Assembly (NCBI RefSeq): GCF_003182135.1 | Contig: NZ_QGTL01000003.1 | Location: forward strand, 248,001 to 312,000 | Source of the DNA: Nocardia neocaledoniensis | GTDB lineage: Bacteria; Actinomycetota; Actinomycetes; Mycobacteriales; Mycobacteriaceae | DNA: 64,000 nucleotides | Reading direction: 5' to 3' | Notes under the pieces: generated by a model | Told to the model about the DNA's origin: nothing | Database searches by the model: none | The model's input: only the letters and a program-made list of their open reading frames with translations | In this document: positions 44,989-52,805 of the stretch, piece after piece | Layout of the letters: every line of letters starts with the position of its first letter | How positions within the stretch are numbered: the first letter of the stretch is position 1 | Made by a program: the position numbers and the translations under genes

Positions 44989-46632
44989 ATGGCCGAGTTC
45001 ACCGGTGCCGGTCCGCGTCCGCTGTTCGGTCGTGTCACGTTGCCGCAGCTGCTCATCGCGCAGGTGCTCGGCCTTCTCGCGGGGGTCATCGTGCTGGTGG
45101 TCGGCCTCGGGCCGCTGCCCGCGCTCGGCGTGGCCCTCGTGGTGGCCCTGATCCCGTTGATCCCGATCGGCAAGCGCACCGTCCTCGACTGGCTCGGCAC
45201 GATCCGCCGCTACTCGGGCAAGCGCGAATACACCCTCGGCGACACCGTCGACTTCCGTGACACCGACGGCCGTTCGCTCGGCCTTTACTGGGACGGCAGC
45301 CGCGTGGTCACCGTGGTCGAGGTGCTGCCGCCGAGGGGCGGGCTCACCAGGATCGCGCGCACCGCCGTGCACGCCTCCCACCTGCTCCCCCTGCCCGAAC
45401 TCGCCGCCTGCCTCAACCAGCACGACATCCTGCTCAGCGGCATCGACATCATCAGCCACGGCCACCGCAGCCGCTCCGGCACGCCCGCAGGCGCGATCTA
45501 CGAGTCGCTGCTCGGGCCGCTGCCCGCCACCGCGCACCGCACGGTCTGGCTGGCGATCAGCTTCGACGCGGTGCAGTGCCCCGACGCGACCGAACGCCGC
45601 GGCGGCGGCACCGAGGGCGCCTCGCGCGCGGTCACCATCGCGACCCAGCGCATCATGCGCACGCTCGAGGACGCCGACTGCAGCGCGCGCATCCTCACCG
45701 CGCCCGAGATCCGCAAGGCCGTCCAGCAGATCACCGCCGGACTCGATCCGCGCACGCTGACCCAGCGGTGGAAGTTCGCCGAGATCGGCAACTCGGTCAA
45801 CATCGGCAGCGCGGTCGACCCCAAGCAGCTCGGTTCGGACCTGCTCGCGCAGCTGTGGGTCGCGCCCTCGCGCGGTACCACGGTCGCGGTGCGGCTGCGG
45901 CCGGGCAGCGACGCCGAGTCGGTGAGCGTGGGCGCGGCGTGGCGGCTGACCGCCCGTGAGCTGCCGGAGAAGAGCAGTACCAAGGGCATGGTGTCGATGA
46001 ACGGCAGGCATCGTGACGCGCTGCTCGCGCACCTGCCGATCGCGGTGCCCGGCCTGGACGACACCGTCCCCACCACCGAGTACCCGATCGATGTCATCGG
46101 CGCGCTGCACCTGCCCTCGGCGGGATGCGGTCAGCTGCTCGGTTCCGACGACGAGGGCAACGGTGTCGCGGCCCGGATCATCGGCGCGGGCATCTCCTCG
46201 GTCTACGTGGCGGGCGAGCTGTACCTGGCCCAGCAGTTGGTGTTCCGCGCGCTGGCGGTCGGCGAACGAGTGCTCGTGCGCACCGATCGGGCGCATGCCT
46301 GGGAGCAGCTGGTGAACACCGTCGGCAACCCGGAGCGGCTGACCATCGCGGTCGAAACGCACCAGTCCGACGCGGGATTCACCGCGACGGTGGTCGACGG
46401 CGTGCTGGCCCCCGCGCCGCACGCCGGTGTCACGACCATCTACCTGACCGGCGATCCGAACGGCTGGCCCGCCTCCCGCCCCGATCTGGAGATCTTCCAG
46501 CCGGGCGCGATCGGCAACCGGGTCGTGCTGCGCACCGGCACCACCAGGGTCAACCTCACCCTGGTGTCGATCCCGCGCGAGGCGACCTACATCGGCCAGC
46601 CGCGCGGCCAGCGTTCGATGGCCACCGCCTGA
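44989..46632 (+). CDS. eccE: ESX-4 component EccE
   Basis: A 547-residue protein with two adjacent N-terminal membrane helices at about residues 18-62 (LLIAQVLGLLAGVIVLVVGL then ALGVALVVALIPLIPI) followed by a cytoplasmic domain, the EccE layout. EccE sits at the edge of the ESX membrane complex. M. tuberculosis ESX-4 lacks eccE, whereas ESX-4 loci of M. abscessus and Nocardia-type organisms have it and are thought to be the more complete, ancestral form. ATG with GGGGGAGG 6 bases upstream. Confidence 0.9.
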   Translation: MAEFTGAGPRPLFGRVTLPQLLIAQVLGLLAGVIVLVVGLGPLPALGVALVVALIPLIPIGKRTVLDWLGTIRRYSGKREYTLGDTVDFRDTDGRSLGLYWDGSRVVTVVEVLPPRGGLTRIARTAVHASHLLPLPELAACLNQHDILLSGIDIISHGHRSRSGTPAGAIYESLLGPLPATAHRTVWLAISFDAVQCPDATERRGGGTEGASRAVTIATQRIMRTLEDADCSARILTAPEIRKAVQQITAGLDPRTLTQRWKFAEIGNSVNIGSAVDPKQLGSDLLAQLWVAPSRGTTVAVRLRPGSDAESVSVGAAWRLTARELPEKSSTKGMVSMNGRHRDALLAHLPIAVPGLDDTVPTTEYPIDVIGALHLPSAGCGQLLGSDDEGNGVAARIIGAGISSVYVAGELYLAQQLVFRALAVGERVLVRTDRAHAWEQLVNTVGNPERLTIAVETHQSDAGFTATVVDGVLAPAPHAGVTTIYLTGDPNGWPASRPDLEIFQPGAIGNRVVLRTGTTRVNLTLVSIPREATYIGQPRGQRSMATA

Positions 46633-46716
46633 CCGGTCAGCGGCTGGAGGCGGCAGCTCGCGTAACCACGGAAGCCGCCCGGCCAGGCGCGAGGAAACGC
46701 CGCCTGACCGGTCAGC
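46625..46716. repeat. Two 17-base direct repeats containing opposing stop codons
   Basis: CCGCCTGACCGGTCAGC occurs at 46625-46641 and at 46700-46716. The inner 12 bases (CTGACCGGTCAG) are a perfect palindrome. The first copy contains the eccE stop, the second the stop of the opposing FMN reductase gene. The pair could fold or be bound by a protein, and may serve as a two-way transcription end. Confidence 0.6.
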
Positions 46717-47272
46717 CCGGGTAGGGGTCGGCGGCGCGGGCGTTACGCAGAGTTCTTCCCCACCAAGCCAATTGGCCGAGCATCCGGCCGCAGGCGTCGA
46801 CGGCGGCCTTGTCGTCGGTCGCGCCCGTGGCATCGAATCGGCGTTTGGCCTGGGCGAAGCTCACCGACTCGCGCACCGAGACCATGTGCAGTTCGGCGAC
46901 CACCTGCCGCAACTGCTCGACCGCGCGCAAGCCGCCCGACAGCCCGCCGTAGGAGACGAAGCCGATCGGCTTGGCCCGCCATTCGTGTTTGGCGCTGTCG
47001 AGCGCGGTCTTCAGCGAGGCCGGGTAGCCGTGGTTGTACTCGGAGGTGACGACGGCGAACGCGTCGGCCGCGGCGAGGCGGGCCCGGAACGCGTCGACCT
47101 CCGGCGTCTCGACGAGCTCGACCGGCAAGGTGAGCTCTCGCAGATCGAGCTCCCCGGCCTCGAATTCCGGCCGTGCCGCGACCATTCCGCGAAACCAGTC
47201 GGCCACCACCGGCGCGAACCGCTCGGGCCGGGTGCTGGCGACGACGATCTCCAACCGCAGCGGTGTGTCCAT
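46712..47272 (-). CDS. NADPH-dependent FMN reductase family protein
   Basis: A 186-residue flavodoxin-fold oxidoreductase that would reduce FMN or quinone-like substrates with NAD(P)H in the cytoplasm. The N-terminal strand-loop (LRLEIVVASTRPERFAPVV) is the FMN phosphate loop, and the TSEYNHGYPASLKTALD motif at about residues 75-91 is the family hallmark, followed by GFVSYGGLSGG. ATG start at 47272. It is separated from ESX genes by the repeat at its 3' end and looks like an unrelated accessory gene. Confidence 0.88.
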   Translation of the reverse strand: MDTPLRLEIVVASTRPERFAPVVADWFRGMVAARPEFEAGELDLRELTLPVELVETPEVDAFRARLAAADAFAVVTSEYNHGYPASLKTALDSAKHEWRAKPIGFVSYGGLSGGLRAVEQLRQVVAELHMVSVRESVSFAQAKRRFDATGATDDKAAVDACGRMLGQLAWWGRTLRNARAADPYPG

Positions 47273-47376
47273 CCCCCGAGCCTAACCACCGCGACCCCGC
47301 CCCGGCCGCGCGCGGGCGATCGGGCACGATGGACGAGGTTTCCGCAGGTGGGACGACAGCGAAAGGGGCAGCACGG

Positions 47377-48363
47377 GTGATCATCGGACGGTGGCAACTG
47401 GTGGAGACGCTGGGCGCACCGGGCACGTGGTCGATGCTGACCGCCGGGACGACGCCGCGTGAGTGGGCGTCGTACGAGCGGGCCGTCCCCGCCGCGCTGC
47501 GGCCGATGATCGAGGCCGCCCACATCACGGGTCAACCCGTCGACCGGGTACTGCCGAAATCGCGTAACCCGTGGTCGGAGCACCGGTTTCGGGCCGAGCC
47601 GGTGCTGTGGCCCGGCGCGCGCCCGCACGGGGTGAAGGTCTGGGTCGGCGAAGGCGCGCCCGCCGCGGAGCTCGGCGTCGGCGCGTTCCTGGTGGACGCC
47701 AGGGCCAGGGTCGTGCACAGCCGTCCGGCCGGCTTGGGCCCGCATTTCGGCGCGGCGCCGGTGGAATACAGCGGGGCGGAACCCTTTCAGCGGATCGAGC
47801 GATTCGATCGCGCGCTCGAGATCGTCGCCATCCTGAACCGGTCGGAGCCGGAGAGCCGGTGGTCGGGCGTGCCGACGGTGCACTCCGCGATCGGCCCGCG
47901 ATCGCTGCTGGTGGCTGCCCGCAACGGGGCGGCCGATCGGCGGTTCGCGTGGCGGGGTCTGGCCGTCGACGTCACCGACAGCGTTGCCCCGCAAGCCAAG
48001 TCGTTCGAGGCGGCGACGCTGGAGCTGCTACGCGACAGTCAGCCGGGGCTGTACCTGTGCATCCTGGACACCGCGCAGGCCAGGCAGGTCAGGTGGGTCA
48101 CCGAGCCGGTGCCCGGCCTGCGTTGGCGCGGGATCGATGACCGGCTGATCCCGCACCCCGAGGACCGGTCCAGGATCGCGGCGGCCCGCGCGCGGATCCT
48201 GGCCGGCGCCGCCCGCGCCGACCTGGCCGGGGTCCGGCTGGCGACCGAGACCGACGGCTGGCTGGTCGCCGACGTCGAGCTGACGCCGTTGCCCGCCGGC
48301 GCGGAGGCCGGCGCGGCGCCGCTGTTCGTGCTGGCCCAGCTACAGGTCACGCCACCGGGCTGA
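47377..48363 (+). CDS. Hypothetical protein, possible PAS/GAF-like sensor
   Basis: A 328-residue soluble protein starting at GTG with AAAGGGG 8 bases upstream; an ATG at 47329 would add 16 residues. It opens with GRWQLVETLGAPGTWSML, contains many Trp/Arg residues, and its last third (SFEAATLELLRDSQPGLYLC ... VPGLRWRGIDDRLIPHPEDR) has the rhythm of a PAS-type domain. No DNA-binding or enzymatic motif is visible. I recall an actinobacterial family (DUF5593) of this shape but cannot confirm it. Its stop abuts the stop of the opposing MTA phosphorylase gene in a TGATCA palindrome. Confidence 0.65.
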   Translation: MIIGRWQLVETLGAPGTWSMLTAGTTPREWASYERAVPAALRPMIEAAHITGQPVDRVLPKSRNPWSEHRFRAEPVLWPGARPHGVKVWVGEGAPAAELGVGAFLVDARARVVHSRPAGLGPHFGAAPVEYSGAEPFQRIERFDRALEIVAILNRSEPESRWSGVPTVHSAIGPRSLLVAARNGAADRRFAWRGLAVDVTDSVAPQAKSFEAATLELLRDSQPGLYLCILDTAQARQVRWVTEPVPGLRWRGIDDRLIPHPEDRSRIAAARARILAGAARADLAGVRLATETDGWLVADVELTPLPAGAEAGAAPLFVLAQLQVTPPG

Positions 48364-49173
48364 TCAGGGCAGTTCGAACGGCAGGGAGACGCCGGCGTGC
48401 ACCCGGCAGCGCTCGCAGGTGTCCTCGCCGTCGACCGCGGCGACCGCGCGCCGCATGAGCTCCTTGAACGGGCCGAGGTTCTTCTTGAACTCGGCGAACA
48501 CGTCCACCGCGTGCACACCGTCGCCCTCTTCCAGCCCCGCGTCCAGGTCGGTGACGAGAGCGACTGCGGAATAGCACATTTCGAGTTCGCGGGCGAGCAC
48601 GGCCTCGGGATGGCCGGTCATGTTGACCAGGTCCCAGCCCTGCCCGGCGAACCAGCGGCTCTCGGCCCTGGTGGAGAAGCGCGGGCCCTGCACGACGACC
48701 ATCGTGCCGGAGTCCTCGACGCGCATGTCACCACCGGCCGACTTCACCGCGGCCGTGCGCAGCTCGTCGCAGTACGGGTCGGCGAAGGAGACGTGGATGC
48801 CGCCGCCGTCGAAGTAGGTCTGCGGCCTGCCGGAGGTGCGGTCGACCAGCTGATCGGGCACCGCGACCGTACCGGGACCCCAGTCGGCGCGCAGGCTGCC
48901 GACGGCGCACGGCGCGAACACCCGGCGCACGCCGAGCGAGCGCAGCGCCCACATGTTGGCCTGGTAGGGCAGGGTGTGCGGAGCGAACTCGTGCTGCTTG
49001 CCGTGCCGCGGCAGGAACGCGACGGCGCGCCCCTCGACCGCACCGACCGCAATGGGTGCGCTCGGCGCGCCGTACGGCGTGTCGACCTCGACGTGGGTGG
49101 CGTCGTCGTCGAAGAAGTCATAGAAGCCACTGCCGCCGATGACGGCGAGTGCGGGCCGGGAAAGCGAACTCAT
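48364..49173 (-). CDS. mtnP: S-methyl-5'-thioadenosine phosphorylase
   Basis: A 269-residue enzyme of the purine nucleoside phosphorylase/MTAP family, cleaving methylthioadenosine to adenine and methylthioribose-1-phosphate in methionine salvage. Recognisable blocks: AVIGGSGFYDFF (phosphate loop), FLPRHGKQHEFAPH, PDQLVDRTSGRPQTYF, VVVQGPRFSTRAES and NMTGHPEAVLARELEMCYS near residue 190. The ATG at 49173 gives the family-typical start; a GTG at 49212 would add 13 residues. The C-terminus has a CERCR pair that could bind zinc or a disulfide. Confidence 0.9.
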   Translation of the reverse strand: MSSLSRPALAVIGGSGFYDFFDDDATHVEVDTPYGAPSAPIAVGAVEGRAVAFLPRHGKQHEFAPHTLPYQANMWALRSLGVRRVFAPCAVGSLRADWGPGTVAVPDQLVDRTSGRPQTYFDGGGIHVSFADPYCDELRTAAVKSAGGDMRVEDSGTMVVVQGPRFSTRAESRWFAGQGWDLVNMTGHPEAVLARELEMCYSAVALVTDLDAGLEEGDGVHAVDVFAEFKKNLGPFKELMRRAVAAVDGEDTCERCRVHAGVSLPFELP

Positions 49174-49259
49174 AGGATTGATTGTTCCGTCCGGCCAGGT
49201 CTCGCGCATCACCGGGACCCGGCCCGCGGCCGCCCAACTGACAATTCCGGCCGGAAACT

Positions 49260-49277
49260 GTACCCTAGGGGGGTATC
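49260..49277. promoter_or_regulatory. CsoR-type copper operator
   Basis: GTACCCTAGGGGGGTATC is a near-palindrome closely matching known CsoR operators (pattern TACCC-n-GGGGGTA). It lies 45 bases upstream of the csoR start, in the region shared with the divergent mtnP gene, so CsoR probably represses its own gene and might also affect mtnP. Confidence 0.75.
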
Positions 49278-49321
49278 AGCTCGCCTTCGGGCGAGCATCC
49301 GGCCCGGCGAGGAGAACTTCG

Positions 49322-49663
49322 GTGACAGCACCCACCCCCGACACCGCACCCGGCGACGAGCACGCGGGCCACGACCACGCGGGCCACGGCTACATCACCG
49401 CCAAGGACGACTACCTCAAGCGCCTGCGCCGCATCGAGGGCCAGGCCCGTGGCCTGCAGCGGATGGTCGAAGAAGAGAAGTACTGCATCGACATCCTCAC
49501 CCAGGTCTCGGCGATGACCAAGGCACTGCAGGCCGTGGCGATGGGCCTGCTCGAGGACCACATCTCGCACTGCGTGGTCGACGCGGCCGTGGCGGGCGGA
49601 CCCGAGGCCGAGGCCAAGATCAAAGAGGCGACCGACGCGATCGCTCGGCTGGTCCGCTCCTGA
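49322..49663 (+). CDS. csoR: Copper-sensing repressor CsoR
   Basis: A 113-residue all-helical repressor. The Cu(I) ligands of the CsoR subfamily, Cys-His-Cys, are at Cys55, His80 and Cys84, with exactly the spacing of M. tuberculosis CsoR (Cys36, His61, Cys65). An added N-terminal 25 residues are His/Asp-rich (DEHAGHDHAGHGY), perhaps an extra metal-binding arm. DNA-facing helix: DYLKRLRRIEGQARGLQRMV. GTG start with GAGGAG upstream. No copper exporter is next to it in this window, so its main targets are elsewhere. Its last 44 bases overlap the opposing nitrilase-like gene. Confidence 0.93.
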   Translation: MTAPTPDTAPGDEHAGHDHAGHGYITAKDDYLKRLRRIEGQARGLQRMVEEEKYCIDILTQVSAMTKALQAVAMGLLEDHISHCVVDAAVAGGPEAEAKIKEATDAIARLVRS

Positions 49664-50522
49664 GTTCGGCAGTCTGGTCGCCGGGGCCGGGCTCCGGTGC
49701 GAGTTCGACCTCGGCGACCAACACCCCCGCGCTCCCCGCCGGGAGCGGCTCGACCAGATCGAGCCCGTCCGGCCCGAGGATGCGCGCGACCCCGCCGCCG
49801 CCGCTGAGCAGCCGGGATTCCGGCGAGCGCGCGTCCACCACCTCCCACCCGGTCATCGGCACCAGCGCCGTCGGAGCGACGACGACCGCCCGGCTCGCGC
49901 GGGCGTAATCGGCGCTGACGGTGCTGTTCACGGCCGTCACGCCCGCGCCGGCGTCCTCGTGATAGACCGTGAACCCCGACCACGCGGCGATGTGGATCTG
50001 CTCCCACCACAGGTCCACCCGCCGCCGCGGGCACAGGTGATCGGCGCCGGCCAGCATGCCGATCCGCCCCAGCTCGGTGTCGTACACCACCGGCGGTTCG
50101 GTCCCGGCCGTGAACAGTTCCCGCTCCAGCGCCGTGGGACGCACCTTGCGCGCGAATTCCATCCGGCCCGCCGGGCTCACCAGCACCTGGGTCATGAACA
50201 GGTCGGTGTCCGCGCGTTCGGCGAACCCGAGCGCCACCCACATCCCGGTCCGCCGTGCCGCGTGCGCGATCGCGCGCAGCTCGGGCCCGCCCCTGGTCAT
50301 GGCGTTCGCGAGATAGCGGCCGCGGAACTCGGAGCCCCAGTCGACCGCGTTCAGCCACAGCCACCAGGGATAGCCCGGCAGGAAGGTCTCCGGGAAAGCC
50401 ACCAGCTGGGCGCCACCCGCGGCCGCGTCCTCGATGAGGCCGATCGTCTGCTCGATGCCGACGGCGAGCTGTAACCACGCGGGTTCGGCCTGCACGGCAG
50501 CCACCCGAATCCGATCCGCCAT
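49620..50522 (-). CDS. Nitrilase-fold protein lacking the catalytic cysteine (1)
   Basis: A 300-residue carbon-nitrogen hydrolase family member. The catalytic Glu45 (AFPETFLPG) and Lys126 (ARKVRPTALER) are in place, and PWWLWLN and GGGGVARI match nitrilases. At the nucleophile the expected CWE reads Gly159-Ala-Asp (IGMLAGADHLC), so the essential Cys is missing. A Cys lies five residues later (Cys164) but is not conserved in the paralogue. It therefore should not hydrolyse nitriles by the usual route; it may be a binding protein, use another mechanism, or have decayed. The AraC gene upstream (107 bases) resembles nitrilase regulators. The 3' end overlaps csoR by 44 bases. Confidence 0.85.
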   Translation of the reverse strand: MADRIRVAAVQAEPAWLQLAVGIEQTIGLIEDAAAGGAQLVAFPETFLPGYPWWLWLNAVDWGSEFRGRYLANAMTRGGPELRAIAHAARRTGMWVALGFAERADTDLFMTQVLVSPAGRMEFARKVRPTALERELFTAGTEPPVVYDTELGRIGMLAGADHLCPRRRVDLWWEQIHIAAWSGFTVYHEDAGAGVTAVNSTVSADYARASRAVVVAPTALVPMTGWEVVDARSPESRLLSGGGGVARILGPDGLDLVEPLPAGSAGVLVAEVELAPEPGPGDQTAELRSGPAERSRRSPL

Positions 50523-50628
50523 GGTGACCGCTCCTCGTACTCAACCGATCGCTGAGAACCAGTGTCGCCCAGCCGAACCCGCCCAGTTCAGTCCGTCTGT
50601 GCCAGACCGCTGACAATCCGTGCCAGGC

Positions 50629-51594
50629 TCAGCCGATCCGCGACTGGCGGTACTCGCCGGGCGTCATCCCGGTCTCGGTGAGGAACACCCGGTAGAAGTG
50701 CCGCTCCGAGGCGAAACCCGAGCTGAACGCGACGGCGGCGGGTGGGCGGGAGCGGTGGCGCAGCAGGAGTTCCTTGGCGTGCTCCACGCGCATCTTGCGC
50801 AGGGTGGTGTTGAGGCTGTCGCCCGAGCCGTGGAAGATCCGGAACAGGGTGCGGCGGGAGACGTGGCAGGCATGGGCGACCTCGGCGGCCGTCAGCTCCG
50901 GGTTCGTGAAGTTCTGACGCATGAAGACGAGCACGCGCTCGCGGCTCAGCGCGTCGGCCGGGGTGTCGACGGGCTGGGACCCCGCGGCCAGGAGCACCGC
51001 CGAACCGAAGAGCTCGACCGCGCCCGCGGCCAGCACATCGGCCTGGTCGGGCGCCTCCTCCTGGATGCGGGCGAGATTGCGGAAGTAGTTGGCGACCACG
51101 CCGGCGGCGCTCGACGCGGACACGGCGACCGCCGTCGGGAAGGCCAGCTGACCGAGGCCGGGCAGCGCACGCAGCAGCCGGATCGGCACCTGCACGTTCA
51201 CCTGCTCGAACAGGGCGCCATCCGACCAGCGATAGGGCCGCGAGGTGTCGAAGAAGGTCATCTCGCCGGGCCGGAGCAGCACCGAGCGACCGTCTTGATT
51301 CAGCCGGGCTCGACCGCGGAGCTGGATACCGGCCAGCAGGTACTGCTCGTCGGAGTCCGCGATGTGTGACTTGGAGCGCCGGAACTCGTGATTCGTGCCG
51401 GCGAGCGCGGTGAGGTGGCAATCGTCGGCGCCTGCCAGCGGTCGGGTGGCGACCCGACCGTAGAAGGGGAGGTCGGGGTAGGGCGAGATGGCGAGCGGCA
51501 CGTAGGTCTGTTGCATGAGGGCTTCCCACCGGCCGAACGCCGAACTGTTCGGTGTCGCCGAGGCGAGTTCCACCGTCATCGGTTCGATTGCCAT
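50629..51594 (-). CDS. AraC-family transcriptional regulator (1)
   Basis: A 321-residue regulator: an N-terminal AraC-binding-like sensing domain of the PF14525 kind (residues about 20-200, with EQVNVQVPIRLL) and a C-terminal double helix-turn-helix (RVLVFMRQNFTNPELTAAEVAHACHVSRRTLFRIF ... MTPGEYRQ pattern, split for length: second helix FSSGFASERHFYRVFLTETG). The NitR regulator of rhodococcal nitrilase operons is the same type. ATG at 51594; an inner ATG (Met6) is possible. It lies between the two nitrilase-like genes and probably controls the one downstream. Confidence 0.9.
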   Translation of the reverse strand: MAIEPMTVELASATPNSSAFGRWEALMQQTYVPLAISPYPDLPFYGRVATRPLAGADDCHLTALAGTNHEFRRSKSHIADSDEQYLLAGIQLRGRARLNQDGRSVLLRPGEMTFFDTSRPYRWSDGALFEQVNVQVPIRLLRALPGLGQLAFPTAVAVSASSAAGVVANYFRNLARIQEEAPDQADVLAAGAVELFGSAVLLAAGSQPVDTPADALSRERVLVFMRQNFTNPELTAAEVAHACHVSRRTLFRIFHGSGDSLNTTLRKMRVEHAKELLLRHRSRPPAAVAFSSGFASERHFYRVFLTETGMTPGEYRQSRIG

Positions 51595-51734
51595 TGCAGT
51601 CAGCCTCCGGACCCCGCGACATCTGGCGTAGCCGTCTCTACGGCATCGCCCAGAATAGCGTCGCGCACCGGTCGGCTCAATCCGGAAATCCGCCTGTAAC
51701 CAGCGAATTCCTCTCTACGAAAGCCTCTTTCGGC

Positions 51735-52658
51735 TCAGGCGCGCGCCGGCTCGCGCCGGGCGATCCGGCCGCCCGGCGTCCGGCACTCGCCGCCACGCGG
51801 CACGGGAACGGGCCGCGATCCACGGCTGAGATCGAGATCGGCGAACAGCAGACCCTCGGTACCTTCGTCCAGGGGCGGCGCGAGCTCCAGCCCGCCGGGA
51901 CCGAAGATCCGGGAGACTCCGCCGCCGCCGCGCAGCAGGCGCCGGTCGGGCAACCGGGCGTCGACGACTTCCCAGCCCGCCACGGGCACCACGGCGACGG
52001 GCGCGAGCACGTAGGTCGCGCCGTCCATCGCGTAGCGCACGCTGGCCGAGGTGTTGAGTTCCGGACCCCACTCCTTGCCCTCGCCGTAGTACACGGTGAA
52101 GCCCGACCACGCGGCGACGTGGATCTGCTCGCGTTCCTCCTGCAGCCGGGCGCGCAGCGCGGGACGCAGGTGGTCGGCGCCGCCGAGGACGCCGATCCGG
52201 CCGAGCGCGGTGTCGCGGACCAGCAGACTCTCGTCCGCCGCACCGCGGAAGACGGTGCGTTCGAGACCGGTCGGCTCGCCTTTGCGGGCGATCGAGATCT
52301 CGCCGTCGGCGTCGACGATCGCCTGCGACATGTACACCTCGCGCCCCGACCGCTCGGCGAAACCGATCGAGACGTGGATGCCCCGGCGGCGCGCGGCATA
52401 GGCGATGGCACGCAGTTCGGGGCCTTCGGCGGTCAGCGCGTTGGCCAGGTAGCGCGCGAGGAACTCCTCACCCCAGTCGACGGAGTTGAGCCACATCCAC
52501 CACGGGAATCCGGGCAGGAAGGTCTCGGGAAAGGCGACCAGCTGCGCTCCGCCGTCGGCGGCCGCTTCGATGAGCTCGATGGCCTGCTCGACCCCCGCTG
52601 CGAGATTCAACCACTTCGGCTCGGCTTGCACCGCGGCTACGCGTACGCGACCAGACAT
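51735..52658 (-). CDS. Nitrilase-fold protein lacking the catalytic cysteine (2)
   Basis: A 307-residue paralogue of the protein at 49620. Glu45 (AFPETFLPG) and Lys126 (ARKGEPTGLER) are kept, but the nucleophile site reads Gly160-Ala-Asp (IGVLGGADHLRPA) in place of Cys-Trp-Glu, the same loss as in the first copy. The surrounding fold motifs (WWMWLNSVDWG, EQIHVAAWSGFTVYYG, GGGGVSRIFGPGG) are intact. The ATG at 52658 has AAGGGGAAC upstream. Because both copies keep an intact frame and the same altered site, selection for a non-classical function is more likely than decay (inference). Confidence 0.87.
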   Translation of the reverse strand: MSGRVRVAAVQAEPKWLNLAAGVEQAIELIEAAADGGAQLVAFPETFLPGFPWWMWLNSVDWGEEFLARYLANALTAEGPELRAIAYAARRRGIHVSIGFAERSGREVYMSQAIVDADGEISIARKGEPTGLERTVFRGAADESLLVRDTALGRIGVLGGADHLRPALRARLQEEREQIHVAAWSGFTVYYGEGKEWGPELNTSASVRYAMDGATYVLAPVAVVPVAGWEVVDARLPDRRLLRGGGGVSRIFGPGGLELAPPLDEGTEGLLFADLDLSRGSRPVPVPRGGECRTPGGRIARREPARA

Positions 52659-52805
52659 CTGTTCCCCTTGTCGCTCAATCCGTGAAAGTGCTCGATTCAC
52701 TCTCTCGCAGATCGCGGCGACACAAACTGTCATGGCGTGCCAGGCGACTGACCGTCCGTGCCAAACCGGGCGGCTATTCCACAGCGAACGCCCGGCCGCC
52801 GTATT

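Noticed and set aside
50030..50052. Cys164 of nitrilase-like protein 1 as a shifted catalytic cysteine
   Set aside because: It is five residues after the nucleophile position and the paralogue has Arg there, so it is not a conserved replacement.
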